64,000 nt of DNA from Planctomycetota bacterium (GTDB lineage: Bacteria; Planctomycetota; MHYJ01; JACQXL01; JACQZI01). Below the pieces are notes generated by a model that searched no databases, was not told the origin of the DNA, and saw nothing but the letters and a program-made list of their open reading frames with translations. Both the position numbers and the translations under genes were made by a program. The stretch spans positions 1 through 64,000 of the forward strand of contig JACQZI010000012.1 in the NCBI GenBank assembly GCA_016207825.1, read 5' to 3'. Below, piece after piece: positions 14,968 to 24,580 of this stretch (position 1 is the stretch's first letter; each line of letters begins with the position of its first letter).

Positions 14968-16230
14968 ATGAAAAAAGGCATTAAAATTTTAGGTTTGCTT
15001 ATCATTGTAATAGCGTTTTTGAGCATTTTACTGGTACAGGCTGAATCAAATCCACCTTCGGAAAACCAAACACCGCTGCCAAAACTTATCGCGCAATATG
15101 TTGCCGCGGATAACGATGGTAACCGGATGGAATTATTGACAGAAATCAAAAAATCAGACGTGATAAAAAGCGATGAGGTAAAAAAATGGTATAAGATTAT
15201 CTGGGATAACATAAATAAAAAGGCGAAATGCGGCAAATATCCGGAAACAATCCTGAATTCCAAACAATACCAGCTTAAATATTTTATAAACGGTAAACCC
15301 GCGGGAAAGGCTTCTTCCCTCATTATTTACCTCCACGGGGGCGGAAATGTATCCGGAATAAACGACCAAGGATGGGCGCAGGCAAAGGACCTCGTAAAAC
15401 AATTGCGCATCCCAGCCGGACTTGTTCCGCGCGTCCTGGACGATAATTCGCCCGTAGGCTGGGCTGAAACAAGCGGAATCCTTTCCGTGATAGAAATGCT
15501 TAAGGAATTCAAACGCACTTACCCCGTAGATACCAACCAAGTCTACCTGGGCGGTTATTCCATGGGCGGATGGGGAACCCCGATTGTCGGCGCCATTAAC
15601 GCGGATTATTTTGCAGGGCTTTTTGGCTTCGGTGGCGGAACAGACGGCAATAACGCTAAAGCCATCATGCACAGCCTTTACAATACCCCCATCAGCATTA
15701 ATATCGGGCAGCAGGATACGGATTTTGACCGCTTGGAAACATCGCGAATGATGCGCGACGCGTTGAAAGAACTCCAGGCAGAAAAACCCAAGGGCTATGT
15801 TTTTGAATACAAGGAATACCCCGGGCAGGGGCATTTTGTTCCGGGCGCAAAAGAACACAGTGAAACAGGCAAATGGCTCCAGCAATTTAAGCGCAATCCT
15901 TACCCGTCCATCGTTGCCTGGACACCGCTGGATAAATTCAAAAAATACTTTTACTGGCTCAAAATCGATAAGCCGTTCCGCGGTGTGACGATAAACGCCG
16001 AAATAAAAGCGGATAACCGTATAGAGATAACCACGCAAAATGTAGGTGGGATAACCGTATTCCTGAACGAAAAGTTGGTTAACCTTTCCAAACCGGTTAC
16101 CGTGGTCGTCAACGGGACGGAAAAATTCTCCGGGAAAGTCGAATACAGCCTGAGTGCGCTTCTGGAAACACTGACGGAAAAAGAAGATGCTAATATGTAT
16201 TTTACGGCAAGGGTTGATATTGCCAACTGA
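14968..16230 (+). CDS. Secreted alpha/beta-hydrolase (esterase-like)
   Basis: 420 residues from ATG 14968, preceded by GGAG at 14955-14958. A signal peptide (IKILGLLIIVIAFLSILLVQA) starts the protein. The hydrolase domain (about 95-330) has the oxyanion-type LIIYLHGGGNVSG, the nucleophile elbow GGYSMGGWG with Ser near residue 200, an aspartate candidate in NIGQQDTDF and histidine in GQGHFVPG, as in PHB-depolymerase/feruloyl-esterase relatives. The last 100 residues form a beta-rich domain seen in similar planctomycetal esterases. Substrate is unknown; polysaccharide acetyl or feruloyl esters are possible. It sits in the run of exported-protein genes after the sigma-54 promoter. Confidence 0.8.
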   Translation: MKKGIKILGLLIIVIAFLSILLVQAESNPPSENQTPLPKLIAQYVAADNDGNRMELLTEIKKSDVIKSDEVKKWYKIIWDNINKKAKCGKYPETILNSKQYQLKYFINGKPAGKASSLIIYLHGGGNVSGINDQGWAQAKDLVKQLRIPAGLVPRVLDDNSPVGWAETSGILSVIEMLKEFKRTYPVDTNQVYLGGYSMGGWGTPIVGAINADYFAGLFGFGGGTDGNNAKAIMHSLYNTPISINIGQQDTDFDRLETSRMMRDALKELQAEKPKGYVFEYKEYPGQGHFVPGAKEHSETGKWLQQFKRNPYPSIVAWTPLDKFKKYFYWLKIDKPFRGVTINAEIKADNRIEITTQNVGGITVFLNEKLVNLSKPVTVVVNGTEKFSGKVEYSLSALLETLTEKEDANMYFTARVDIAN

Positions 16231-16279
16231 TTAATTATACTTGTTAATGCAATGTTTATGGCAGTAAAAAGGAGGGCTT

Positions 16280-17329
16280 GTGCGTAATATTGTATTGCTG
16301 TTAGTTTTTTTTTTGATAATGGCGGGATTTATTTTAAATAGTGAATTACCGGCAAAAGATGGTGATGAAAAAGAGAGTTCTGGGGAACAATCAAAAAACG
16401 ATGATAAAAAAGACGAACCCAAAGAAAGCCCCAAAGATGATGCCGAAACCAAAGGTGGAGACAAGCCTGCCCAAGACGTGCTTGACAGGATGACGGTATC
16501 CCGGAAAGCGGATTTGACAACCATGGCAAGGCTTGAAGCCAAAGAGATTTTGGTTTTAGGGGCTGATCCGAAAGATCCTGATCAATACTCCGATAAGGTC
16601 CAGGAAGTCCTGACGGCTTTAAAGATTCCCTATACGCCTTTACGGAAAAGCGAGATAGAAAAATATGATTTCAAAGATGTCGCGGCGATTTTATGCAACT
16701 GTTTCGTGAAAGATTTGAATTCAACGGATACCAATCGGATAAAAGAATTTCTTTCCAAAGGCGGATATTTGTTTACCACCGATTGGTGCCTGGATACGGT
16801 GATACGCAAAGTGTCGCCCGGTTACCTGAAAACAATGGGTATCGGCAAGCCGACCATGGGCGGTGGCATGGGCGGGGGGCAGGAAAAAGAGCAGGTTTCC
16901 GTTAAACCGAAAGAAAAGATGGAAAAACATATTTTCTTGAGAGATGTTTTTCCTGAGAAAGCAGGTGATTTTAAGTGGGTCCTTGATACAGGATTCAAAT
17001 ATTTTAAGCTGGAAAGGCCTGCTGAGATTACCGTGCTCATTGTCGGCGATGAAGGTATGAAAAAGAAATACCAGCAAAACGAAGTGGTTGTTTGCTGGAC
17101 ATATGGCGGAGGTGAATATAATCCCGTATTCAGCGGTTATGAAAAAGGGTCAAGCGATTATATCAAAAAACGCAATAAACGAGGGGTGATAATGCATGTT
17201 ATCAGCCATTTTTATATGCAGGCATTGGGGTTTAAAGATGATAAAGGGAATTCATCCATGTATCAGCTGGTTGCCAACTTCCTGGTCGATGCCAAACTGG
17301 CTAAGAATGCCAGGGAAACCAAGAAGTAA
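16280..17329 (+). CDS. ThuA/DUF4159-like (GATase1-fold) exported protein, copy 2
   Basis: 349 residues starting at GTG 16280 behind AAGGAGG. A signal segment (RNIVLLLVFFLIMAGFIL) is followed by a Lys/Glu/Asp-rich linker (about 28-70), then the same domain as copy 1: EILVLGADP, VAAILCNCFV, SKGGYLFTTDWCLD, KHIFLRDVFPE, FSGYEKGSSDY, GVIMHVISHFY and SSMYQLVANFLVDAKL. A short Gly/Met-rich loop (MGGGMGGGQ) interrupts the domain near residue 195. The two copies are separated by the adhesin remnant and the esterase, consistent with duplication of a small module. Function is unknown. Confidence 0.75.
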   Translation: MRNIVLLLVFFLIMAGFILNSELPAKDGDEKESSGEQSKNDDKKDEPKESPKDDAETKGGDKPAQDVLDRMTVSRKADLTTMARLEAKEILVLGADPKDPDQYSDKVQEVLTALKIPYTPLRKSEIEKYDFKDVAAILCNCFVKDLNSTDTNRIKEFLSKGGYLFTTDWCLDTVIRKVSPGYLKTMGIGKPTMGGGMGGGQEKEQVSVKPKEKMEKHIFLRDVFPEKAGDFKWVLDTGFKYFKLERPAEITVLIVGDEGMKKKYQQNEVVVCWTYGGGEYNPVFSGYEKGSSDYIKKRNKRGVIMHVISHFYMQALGFKDDKGNSSMYQLVANFLVDAKLAKNARETKK

Positions 17330-17377
17330 TAAAAACCGGGCTTGAAGGGAAAGGCAGGAATGATTAAGGAAATGAAT

Positions 17378-18724
17378 ATGCGAACAGCAAAAGCTAAAAA
17401 TCTGATACTTGCCTGTTTATTCGGGATTGTTTTATTGGCCAGCGGAGCGGGCAACAATTTTATAAAAGAATATCAGGACAAACTAAAGGCGACAAATAAG
17501 AAAAACGCCGAAGAACTTATAAAGTTGGCGGATTGGTGCAAAAAGAATAACCTATCGGAAGAAACGAAAGCAAGCTACAAGGAGGCTCTTATTTATGAGC
17601 CCGGTAATTCCAAAGCTAAAAAAGGACTTGAAGAAACTATTCAGTCCGTTAAGCCGGAAGGCTATGATAAGTTATCAGAAGAATATCATAAGAAATTGTC
17701 CGGCGCCAGGGAGAAAATAGCCGATAATTTTTGTTCCTTAGGCGCATGGCTGGAGCAATCCAAAAAGAACGATTTTGCCGCTTCCGAATACCGCAAGGCA
17801 ATGGGAATTTTTCCTGACCATAAAAAGGCCAGGGAAAAGCTCGGTTATAAAAAGTATGAAGGGCAATGGATGACCGAGGATGAAATCCAGCTCAAAAAAG
17901 GGTTCTTTAAATTCAATGGCAAATGGCTTAAAGAAGAAGAATTTAAAAATGAAGTGAATAAATTGCTTGAAGAATACAAGCAAAAACTTCAAACCAGGTT
18001 TGGGATAACTTTTAAAATGAGATATATCCCGGGCCATATCATTGCCTGCAACACCGCCGAAAATGAGGTCGAAGAAGTAACACGATACATGGCCGGTTTT
18101 TATAACGAAGTATACAAAAAATATTTTAATAAAGAGCTAAAGACAACTTTTTTGATGGTATATTTTTCTGGACAGAATGAGTTTGCCCAAAAAATGCCCC
18201 AGGATCGCCAGGCAATGGGAGTATATTATCCTTCGGAAAAGACATTGTATACCTATTCCGGCTCAGGTATAGGGACAGTTTTTCATGAAATCACCCATGG
18301 TTATATCGATATCAATTTCGGCGGGTTTCCTGATGATTGGCTTAATGAAGGGTTTGCTTCTTTCTTTGAGCAGCCAACAGTTGATTTGGATATGGGAAGT
18401 GTAACCTTTGGGTATAACAACTGGCGTTTGCCCTCCATCCAAAACGCCGTGCGCAGCGGCAACTACCCGCCTTTGAGTAAGTTCGCTAAAATGAAACAGT
18501 GCTCGGATTCGGTAACACTTGCGGAGGCGCGTTCTTTGATATGCTATCTCTATAAAAAAAGGCTATTACAAAGCTTTATCGATATGTGTCTGGCATCTAA
18601 GAATAAACTGGATGGGCCCAAGCTTTTGCAGGATTGCATCGGGAAACCAATGGAAGAAATAGAACAGGAGTTCAAAGATTTTGTGCTGAATTCTAAGCCT
18701 AACGATCAAATCATCCAGGATTAA
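17378..18724 (+). CDS. Exported zinc metalloprotease (HEITH gluzincin type)
   Basis: 448 residues from ATG 17378, chosen because TAAGGA lies 7 nt upstream and the start gives a clean signal peptide (NLILACLFGIVLLASG); in-frame ATGs at 17360 and 17372 are alternatives. The middle has helical, TPR-like repeats (about 30-200). The catalytic motif HEITH (306-310) is followed by Glu324 in LNEGFASFFEQ, the typical HExxH-x14-E arrangement of gluzincin-like peptidases (DUF1570/MA family). Zinc binding by the two His and the Glu is inferred. It belongs to the exported set that includes the upstream esterase and the downstream transglutaminase-like protein. Confidence 0.8.
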   Translation: MRTAKAKNLILACLFGIVLLASGAGNNFIKEYQDKLKATNKKNAEELIKLADWCKKNNLSEETKASYKEALIYEPGNSKAKKGLEETIQSVKPEGYDKLSEEYHKKLSGAREKIADNFCSLGAWLEQSKKNDFAASEYRKAMGIFPDHKKAREKLGYKKYEGQWMTEDEIQLKKGFFKFNGKWLKEEEFKNEVNKLLEEYKQKLQTRFGITFKMRYIPGHIIACNTAENEVEEVTRYMAGFYNEVYKKYFNKELKTTFLMVYFSGQNEFAQKMPQDRQAMGVYYPSEKTLYTYSGSGIGTVFHEITHGYIDINFGGFPDDWLNEGFASFFEQPTVDLDMGSVTFGYNNWRLPSIQNAVRSGNYPPLSKFAKMKQCSDSVTLAEARSLICYLYKKRLLQSFIDMCLASKNKLDGPKLLQDCIGKPMEEIEQEFKDFVLNSKPNDQIIQD

Positions 18725-18801
18725 ACTTTATTGATAATGAAAACGAACCTTTTTCTGCCACAACCCGTGAAATACAGATAAATTTAAATAAGGATAAAAT
18801 T

Positions 18802-21660
18802 ATGAATAAATTGTGTGGTAAAATAATGTTGTTCGTTTTGGTCGCTTTATTAGCAAGTTGCGCGGGTGTTAGCAAGGAGGATTGGCCTATAAAGCCGGAT
18901 ACCGGCAACCCATTAAGCGATGAGGAGGCTCTTAAATTAGTGCCTGATGAATACCGGGAAAAAGTCCAGCGCGCCTTCCAGGTAGCCGGCGACAATAAGC
19001 CGCAGCTAATCACCGCCATCAAGAGCGTTCCGGGAAAATACAGCCCTGCCCTTGGTTTCCTGGTTAGCCAAACCGGTTACCGTTATTTCTTTCCGAGTAT
19101 GGATAAGGCAATACCGGATGCGTCAAATATCACCGCGGATTTGCTTCTGACCAATGTCAAACTGGGCTATCAGGCACGGCAAACCTTTCCATGGGCCGGC
19201 GACTTGGATGAAGATACCTTCCGTCGCTTTGTCCTGACTTATCGCGCCACTACCGAACAATTGGTTGATTGGCGTTCTTATTTCTGGAATCATGCCGAGT
19301 TAAGGGCAATCGTAGATGAATTCGCCAAACGTATTAATGGGAAAGACCATAAAGCTGCAGACCAAAGCTTCAAGGAAATGCTTTATAAGATTAATACTGA
19401 ATGGGTGGGCAAAAACGTCCCTTACGCGCCGCGCGGGATGCCGGATATGAACCCGATTGAGGCGATTAAAGCCAAGACCGGGCGGTGTACAGACCAGACC
19501 AATACGCTGATTGCTATCCTGCGCACTTACGGCATTGCTGCCACCGGCGTGAGGGCTGTCTGGTGGCCGGAGGTAAACGATAATCATACCTGGGCCGCAG
19601 TCTATGATCCCTTTACCAAAGAGTGGCTGGATATTGACTCCGGCCAGGGTGGTTCGCCCACTGACCCGGAATACTTCCGCCGGTTTATCCACCATAAAGA
19701 GAAAAAGGCAGCTAAAATTTACTGGGTTTATCCTGGCGAAGAAGGCGGTGAAACTTTCCGTAACCTATCTTTAAAAGGTGATGAAGTCTACCCTCCCTCT
19801 ATAGAAAAATATCTTATCGCCAAGCCGATGGTTGATAAAACCGAACGCTACAACGATGTCATTGATATGAAATGTTCGCACAACCCGCACAATACGATGA
19901 TTTGGCTGGCGATATATAACAGCGGCGAGTGGAGGCCGGTTGCCGGAGCGCGGTCGGATAATGAGGGCATGGTGGTTTTTCCGAAGGTCGGTTGTAATAT
20001 CCGTTATCGTCTTATGGTTTGGACAAAAGCTAACGTTGCTCTTGTACTCAAGGTGTTAATACCTAAGCCTGATGGTACAATCGAAGAAGCATCCGACCCG
20101 CAGGAAAAACGCGCCTTGCTGGCACAAAAGGCTGTCCAATTGCTGGAAGCTAAAAAGTTTAAAGAGGCAAAAGAGGTTTTTCTTGAGATCCTTAAAGATA
20201 ATCCCAATGATGTCAACAGCTTGTATAATATGGCATGCGCCTGTTCGCTGAGGGGTGATAAACAGGAAGCATTAGATTACTTGGAAAAATCAATCAAGGC
20301 TGGCTGGGATGATTTCGCCCATCTGAAGAAAGATTCTGACCTGGATAATATCCGGGAAGAGCCACGTTACAAGAAAATACTAAAGGCAAGCGGCGCGTTT
20401 TTAGATTACCCTTCTGAGCGGATTAAAATAGATTACGCCATTCTCGTTAGTAAAGCCACTAAGGATGATGTAAATTGGATTAACGTAGTAACAGCCTTTA
20501 CGGATAAATACAATGCGAAAGTGTTTGTTTATGAAGGTAATGATCCCACGTCATTAATGAAAGAGCTGATACAATATACGCCTAAGTATGTGGCATTTAT
20601 CGCCCAGCCGACCGAGGTCTCGCGTGAATTCATCTTCCACGCCAAGCAGATGATGCGCGATTTGGATGAAGATCCCTATGAAGATGCTATCTGGGGAATC
20701 ATTACCGGCTATAATTACGAGGATTGCCTGCGGATGGCAAAGGCGGACAATCTTAATATTACCAAGGCCTTAAGCGGAATAGGCGGTGGTTGGCTTGATT
20801 ATTTCAATGAGGGGTTGGCGTTTTCCGAGGGCGAAAAGAACGCGATGACCGTTAAGGTACCTGGTAAACCAGTGGAAAAGCAAAAAGGACCGGATGATAC
20901 CACCAAGTCTTTCGTAGATATCCTGAATACCAATCAATACCAGATGATGTCCACCAGTGGACACGCTACTGAACACGATTGGCAGATTGGTTACAGTTAC
21001 CCGAACGGGATGATCTTATCCAAGGGCGGTAAATTATTTGGATATGATCTTGCCAAACAAATCTATCCCATCAGCACCACTAATTCAAAAATATATTTTT
21101 CACCCGGTAATTGTTATATTGGCCATATCGCGGATATGGATTGTATGGCGTTGGCATGGATTCATAATGGAACCAACCAGTTTTTCGGCCATACCCTGCC
21201 GCAAGGACAGCCCTGTTATGCCTGGAATATTGTCAATTACTTTATGGCGCTCCAGGGACAGTTTACCTATGCGGAATCGGTTTACCTGCATCAGGTCGCG
21301 GCAGATTTCACCAAGGCGCCTACCGTTTGTTGCCACAGCACGGTATTTTATGGAGACCCGGCCTGGGAAGTCCGTATTGCCAAGGAAATTGAACCGCCTT
21401 ATACCCAAACCCTTAAATTTGATAAGAAAAACAACAAAATTACCATTACCATTGAGGTGGAATTCCGGCAGGATTATGGGGGACCGCCTGTAGGATGTTT
21501 ACTTCCTGAATTTATCAAGAAACCAGAAGTTAAATCGGCTACTGAAGGATTAAAATTATTACCGCTTGATAATGTGGTAATAATTGACGCGGGTAAGCGC
21601 AAGGAAGGCGATAAGATTCAAGCAGTTGTTTCTGCTGAATTCTTGCCTTTAAAGAAATAA
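18802..21660 (+). CDS. Lipoprotein with transglutaminase-like and C25-peptidase-like domains
   Basis: 952 residues. The lipobox LASC (residues about 17-20) follows a hydrophobic signal, so the protein is membrane-anchored and exported. A transglutaminase-like core has Cys229 in GRCTDQT, His262 in NHTWAAV and Asp277 in LDID. TPR-like helices follow near 430-520. The C-terminal half carries IKIDYAILVSKA, SGHATEHDW (His721) and SPGNCYIGHI (Cys771), which resemble the His/Cys dyad of gingipain-type (C25) peptidases. The fold assignment of this half is by motif only. Together they suggest a cell-surface cysteine enzyme. Spacing to the metalloprotease is 77 bp and AAGGAT lies before the ATG. A beta-sandwich-like tail ends the protein. 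Confidence 0.75.
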   Translation: MNKLCGKIMLFVLVALLASCAGVSKEDWPIKPDTGNPLSDEEALKLVPDEYREKVQRAFQVAGDNKPQLITAIKSVPGKYSPALGFLVSQTGYRYFFPSMDKAIPDASNITADLLLTNVKLGYQARQTFPWAGDLDEDTFRRFVLTYRATTEQLVDWRSYFWNHAELRAIVDEFAKRINGKDHKAADQSFKEMLYKINTEWVGKNVPYAPRGMPDMNPIEAIKAKTGRCTDQTNTLIAILRTYGIAATGVRAVWWPEVNDNHTWAAVYDPFTKEWLDIDSGQGGSPTDPEYFRRFIHHKEKKAAKIYWVYPGEEGGETFRNLSLKGDEVYPPSIEKYLIAKPMVDKTERYNDVIDMKCSHNPHNTMIWLAIYNSGEWRPVAGARSDNEGMVVFPKVGCNIRYRLMVWTKANVALVLKVLIPKPDGTIEEASDPQEKRALLAQKAVQLLEAKKFKEAKEVFLEILKDNPNDVNSLYNMACACSLRGDKQEALDYLEKSIKAGWDDFAHLKKDSDLDNIREEPRYKKILKASGAFLDYPSERIKIDYAILVSKATKDDVNWINVVTAFTDKYNAKVFVYEGNDPTSLMKELIQYTPKYVAFIAQPTEVSREFIFHAKQMMRDLDEDPYEDAIWGIITGYNYEDCLRMAKADNLNITKALSGIGGGWLDYFNEGLAFSEGEKNAMTVKVPGKPVEKQKGPDDTTKSFVDILNTNQYQMMSTSGHATEHDWQIGYSYPNGMILSKGGKLFGYDLAKQIYPISTTNSKIYFSPGNCYIGHIADMDCMALAWIHNGTNQFFGHTLPQGQPCYAWNIVNYFMALQGQFTYAESVYLHQVAADFTKAPTVCCHSTVFYGDPAWEVRIAKEIEPPYTQTLKFDKKNNKITITIEVEFRQDYGGPPVGCLLPEFIKKPEVKSATEGLKLLPLDNVVIIDAGKRKEGDKIQAVVSAEFLPLKK

Positions 21661-21857
21661 ATCAGATAGAAATAAAGATAATTGTTTCTGTTATTAAAAT
21701 CCAACAATTCAGCATAAAAATTAATCGCCTGTTTTGATATTCCAATAAATTCGGGTATAATTGCTAACCGAGTTGGTTAGGATTTCGAATAAGACCAAGA
21801 CAAAGTTCTAAAAGGGATGGTGGCCCGAAGACTAAAATATGACCAAAAAGTTTATTG
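21661..21857. other. Intergenic region with a promoter-like pair and a hairpin
   Basis: Between convergent genes. TTGATA and TATAAT (about 21735-21763, 16-bp spacer, plus strand) are followed at once by the hairpin CTAACC-GAGTT-GGTTAG (21768-21784). No gene lies downstream on this strand, so a small RNA of up to about 90 nt is a possibility; otherwise the pair is chance in AT-rich DNA. I see no protein gene here. Confidence 0.3.
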
Positions 21858-22559
21858 TTAAGTTAGTTTAAACCTGATGGGGATCTTGATGGAGCATTCA
21901 ACCGCTTCACCGTTTATCATGGCAGGCGTGAATTTCCATGTCTTGATAGTGGCAATGGCTGATTCGTCAAGAACGGTATAACCGGAAGATTTAATTATTT
22001 CGACCTTCGATACAGTGCCTTCCCTGGATATTTCCACGGATAAAAGGACCAGCCCTTCCTGCCCTAATTCACGCGCTTTTTTGGGATAAACCGGCGCCTT
22101 GTTGACAGCCGAATCATTTAACGGTTTTGCCGGAACAAATAGCGTTGTAGCAGTCTCCTGCCTGGGGGTTGGTTTTAGCTCTTTTTTGGGGCCGAGGCGT
22201 TTGTAAGCGGAGTCAGAGGGGACATAGACAGCAATCGCATCCGGTATATTATTCTTTTCAGTAAGGTCGGTTATAAAATCAGTCGGCATATCGGAAGAAA
22301 TATCAATGGGTTCTTCGGTAACAATGATATTCTTTACCTCCTCAAACAGGTTATCGTTAAAAAACGATGGGAAATGCGTTTCCGTTATCAAAGTTTCCTG
22401 TGATGGCGCTTGCAGGTTGATATTCGAAGAGTATATTACCGGCCCGTTTGATACCGCACCATGGCCGGAAAGTAAAATAACCGAGCCTAAAAACAATCCG
22501 TGTATCACAAAAGAAACCAGCCACGGCTTGGATTTCCCGAATATTTTCGCTCTTTGCAT
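21858..22559 (-). CDS. TonB-family energy-transducer-like protein
   Basis: 233 residues from ATG 22559. One N-terminal membrane helix (about 12-32, LVSFVIHGLFLGSVILLSG) precedes a long Pro/Lys-rich linker and a C-terminal TonB domain: YPKKARELGQEGLVLLSVEISREG, then ESAIATIKTWKFTPAMINGEAV and IKIPIRF. It would span the periplasm and energise an outer-membrane receptor, as the family does with ExbB/ExbD, neither of which is in the window. It is divergent from lepA. A promoter with TTGACC and TATTAT (17-bp spacer) on the minus strand places the -10 box 12 nt before the ATG with no ribosome site. A second TonB-like protein is at 60838-61596. Confidence 0.8.
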   Translation of the reverse strand: MQRAKIFGKSKPWLVSFVIHGLFLGSVILLSGHGAVSNGPVIYSSNINLQAPSQETLITETHFPSFFNDNLFEEVKNIIVTEEPIDISSDMPTDFITDLTEKNNIPDAIAVYVPSDSAYKRLGPKKELKPTPRQETATTLFVPAKPLNDSAVNKAPVYPKKARELGQEGLVLLSVEISREGTVSKVEIIKSSGYTVLDESAIATIKTWKFTPAMINGEAVECSIKIPIRFKLT

Positions 22560-22571
22560 ATTATTAAAACA

Positions 22572-22600
22572 ATAATATCCCAAAATCCCAAAAAGGTCAA
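22572..22600 (-). promoter_or_regulatory. Promoter of the TonB-like gene
   Basis: On the minus strand TTGACC (22600-22595) and TATTAT (22577-22572) are 17 bp apart; the ATG begins 12 nt after the -10 box, leaving a leader of only about 5 nt. Confidence 0.6.
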
Positions 22601-22726
22601 GTAAAAAACTGCGATGGCTTCGAAGCCGTTCGCCCCGCACCTATTTGGTTCTGATAAACCCTCCAAATTTATCAGAAAAGTTTCTAACGCCAAATAGGTG
22701 AGGGGTCACGACGAAGCCAATATCTT

Positions 22727-22755
22727 TTGACAATAACATGATATGTTGCTTAAAT
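22727..22755 (+). promoter_or_regulatory. Promoter of lepA
   Basis: TTGACA at 22727-22732 and TTAAAT at 22750-22755 are 17 bp apart; the lepA ATG (22765) starts 9 nt after the -10 box without a ribosome site, so a leaderless or nearly leaderless mRNA is predicted. Just upstream is an imperfect inverted repeat: ACCTATTTGG near 22640-22649 and CCAAATAGGT near 22690-22699. Confidence 0.65.
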
Positions 22756-22764
22756 TAACGACTT

Positions 22765-24579
22765 ATGAATGTTCCGATAAGCAATATACGCAATTTTTGT
22801 ATTATCGCGCATATTGACCACGGGAAATCCACCCTGGCAGACCGTATCCTGGAGTTGACCGGTGCGGTTACTGCCCGTGAATTCAGGAATCAGTTCCTGG
22901 ATGACAATGAAATAGAGCGGGAGCGCGGAATTACCATAAAAGCCAAAGCCATTTCACTGGATTATACATATAACAACCAGAAATATCTTTTAAACCTTAT
23001 CGATACCCCCGGCCACGTTGACTTCGGTTACGAGGTTTTGCGCAGCCTCAAAGCCTGCGAAGGTGCATTGCTCCTGGTAGATGCTACGCAGGGCGTCCAG
23101 GCGCAAACAGTTGCCAATACACTGCTGGCCATAGAATCCAACCTCCAGCTCATTCCTTTGATTAATAAGATTGATGCACCTCTGGCGCATTCCGAAGAAG
23201 TCAAGGAGGAAATGAAAAATGTCCTTAGCATTAAGCCGGAAGAAATAACACTGGTAAGCGCCAAAACCGGTGAAAACGTGGCGTTAGTGCTGGAGAGAGT
23301 TATCAAAGAAGTGCTGCCCCCGCGCGGCAGCGCGGCGAATCCTACCCAGGCCTTGATATTCGATTCTGTTTATGACGCCTACAGGGGCGTGGTGGTTTAT
23401 GTCCGGGTCGTTAACGGGATACTTAAACAGGGAGATGAAATTATCATGCTTAATGCCAAGCATGAATTCAAGGTGGAAGAAGTCGGCATTTTTAAGCCTA
23501 AGATGGTTGCATGCAAAGAGCTTAAGGCCGGTGAAGTCGGCTACGTCATAAGCGGAATTAAAAATATCAGGGATGTGAAAATCGGCGATACGATAGGCTT
23601 GAAAAAAGAGGAAGGCGTCCAGGCGCTTCCCGGATATAAAGACCCCATCTCGATGGTTTTCTGCGGGATTTATCCTTCCACCCAGAGCACGTATAAGCAA
23701 TTACAGACGGCGATGGAAAGATTGAGCCTGAATGATTCTTCTTTCCAGTATGAAGTGGAAACTTCGGAGGCATTGGGGTACGGCTTCCGCTGCGGGTTTT
23801 TAGGGTTGCTTCATATGGAAATCATACAGGAACGTTTAAACAGAGAAGAAGGGGTCGAGGTTATACAAACCGCCCCGAACGTAACCTATGAAATCCTGGT
23901 ACGGGAAGCCGGAGGGATAATAACATTACGGATAGATAATCCGGCAAAATTTCCTGATGAAAGCGTTTTGGTGGAAATCAGGGAACCAGTTGTGCGAATG
24001 AGCATTATCATTCCTTCGGATACCATAGGGACCATGATGCATTTATGCGAGATAAGGCGCGGCAGGCTAATCCGCACGGAATATATCAGTTCTACCAGGG
24101 TAATCCTGACTTATGATATCCCGCTGGCGGAAATCATTTATGATTTTTACGATAAGCTGAAGTCAGCTACGCGCGGTTACGGGACCATGGATTATTCATT
24201 TATGGGTTACGAAGTGGCTGATCTGGTCAAATTGAAAATACTGGTTGCCGGGGTTGAAGTGGATGCGTTATCCGTCATTATCCACCGTGATGGGGCGGAG
24301 GCTAAAGGCAGGCGGATACTGCAGATACTTCGCAAAGAAATTCCCAGGCACCTGTTTGAGGTTGCCCTGCAGGCGGGTATCGGTAAAAAGATTGTCGCCC
24401 GAGAGAATATCAAGCCGTACCTCAAGAACGTGACAGGCAAGTGTTACGGAGGAGATATTACCAGGAAGCGCAAGCTCTGGGAAAAACAGAAAGAAGGAAA
24501 GAAGAAAATGAAGAGTATCGGGCGAGTGGAAATACCGCAAAAGGCTTTTCTTTCCGTGCTTTCAACGAAAGAGGATTAA
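22765..24579 (+). CDS. lepA: Elongation factor 4 (ribosomal back-translocase LepA)
   Basis: 604 residues, normal family length. GTPase motifs are intact: G1 AHIDHGKSTL (near 16-25), G3 [12 protein letters not shown]4 NKIDAP and G5 SAKTGEN. The LepA-specific C-terminal domain ends with the family sequence (CYGGDITRKRKLWEKQKEGK). The protein binds ribosomes and GTP and promotes reverse translocation of stalled complexes. It is followed after one base by signal peptidase I, the lepA-lepB order also known in Enterobacteria, so the two are probably cotranscribed from the promoter at 22727. Confidence 0.98.
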   Translation: MNVPISNIRNFCIIAHIDHGKSTLADRILELTGAVTAREFRNQFLDDNEIERERGITIKAKAISLDYTYNNQKYLLNLIDTPGHVDFGYEVLRSLKACEGALLLVDATQGVQAQTVANTLLAIESNLQLIPLINKIDAPLAHSEEVKEEMKNVLSIKPEEITLVSAKTGENVALVLERVIKEVLPPRGSAANPTQALIFDSVYDAYRGVVVYVRVVNGILKQGDEIIMLNAKHEFKVEEVGIFKPKMVACKELKAGEVGYVISGIKNIRDVKIGDTIGLKKEEGVQALPGYKDPISMVFCGIYPSTQSTYKQLQTAMERLSLNDSSFQYEVETSEALGYGFRCGFLGLLHMEIIQERLNREEGVEVIQTAPNVTYEILVREAGGIITLRIDNPAKFPDESVLVEIREPVVRMSIIIPSDTIGTMMHLCEIRRGRLIRTEYISSTRVILTYDIPLAEIIYDFYDKLKSATRGYGTMDYSFMGYEVADLVKLKILVAGVEVDALSVIIHRDGAEAKGRRILQILRKEIPRHLFEVALQAGIGKKIVARENIKPYLKNVTGKCYGGDITRKRKLWEKQKEGKKKMKSIGRVEIPQKAFLSVLSTKED

Positions 24580-24580
24580 A

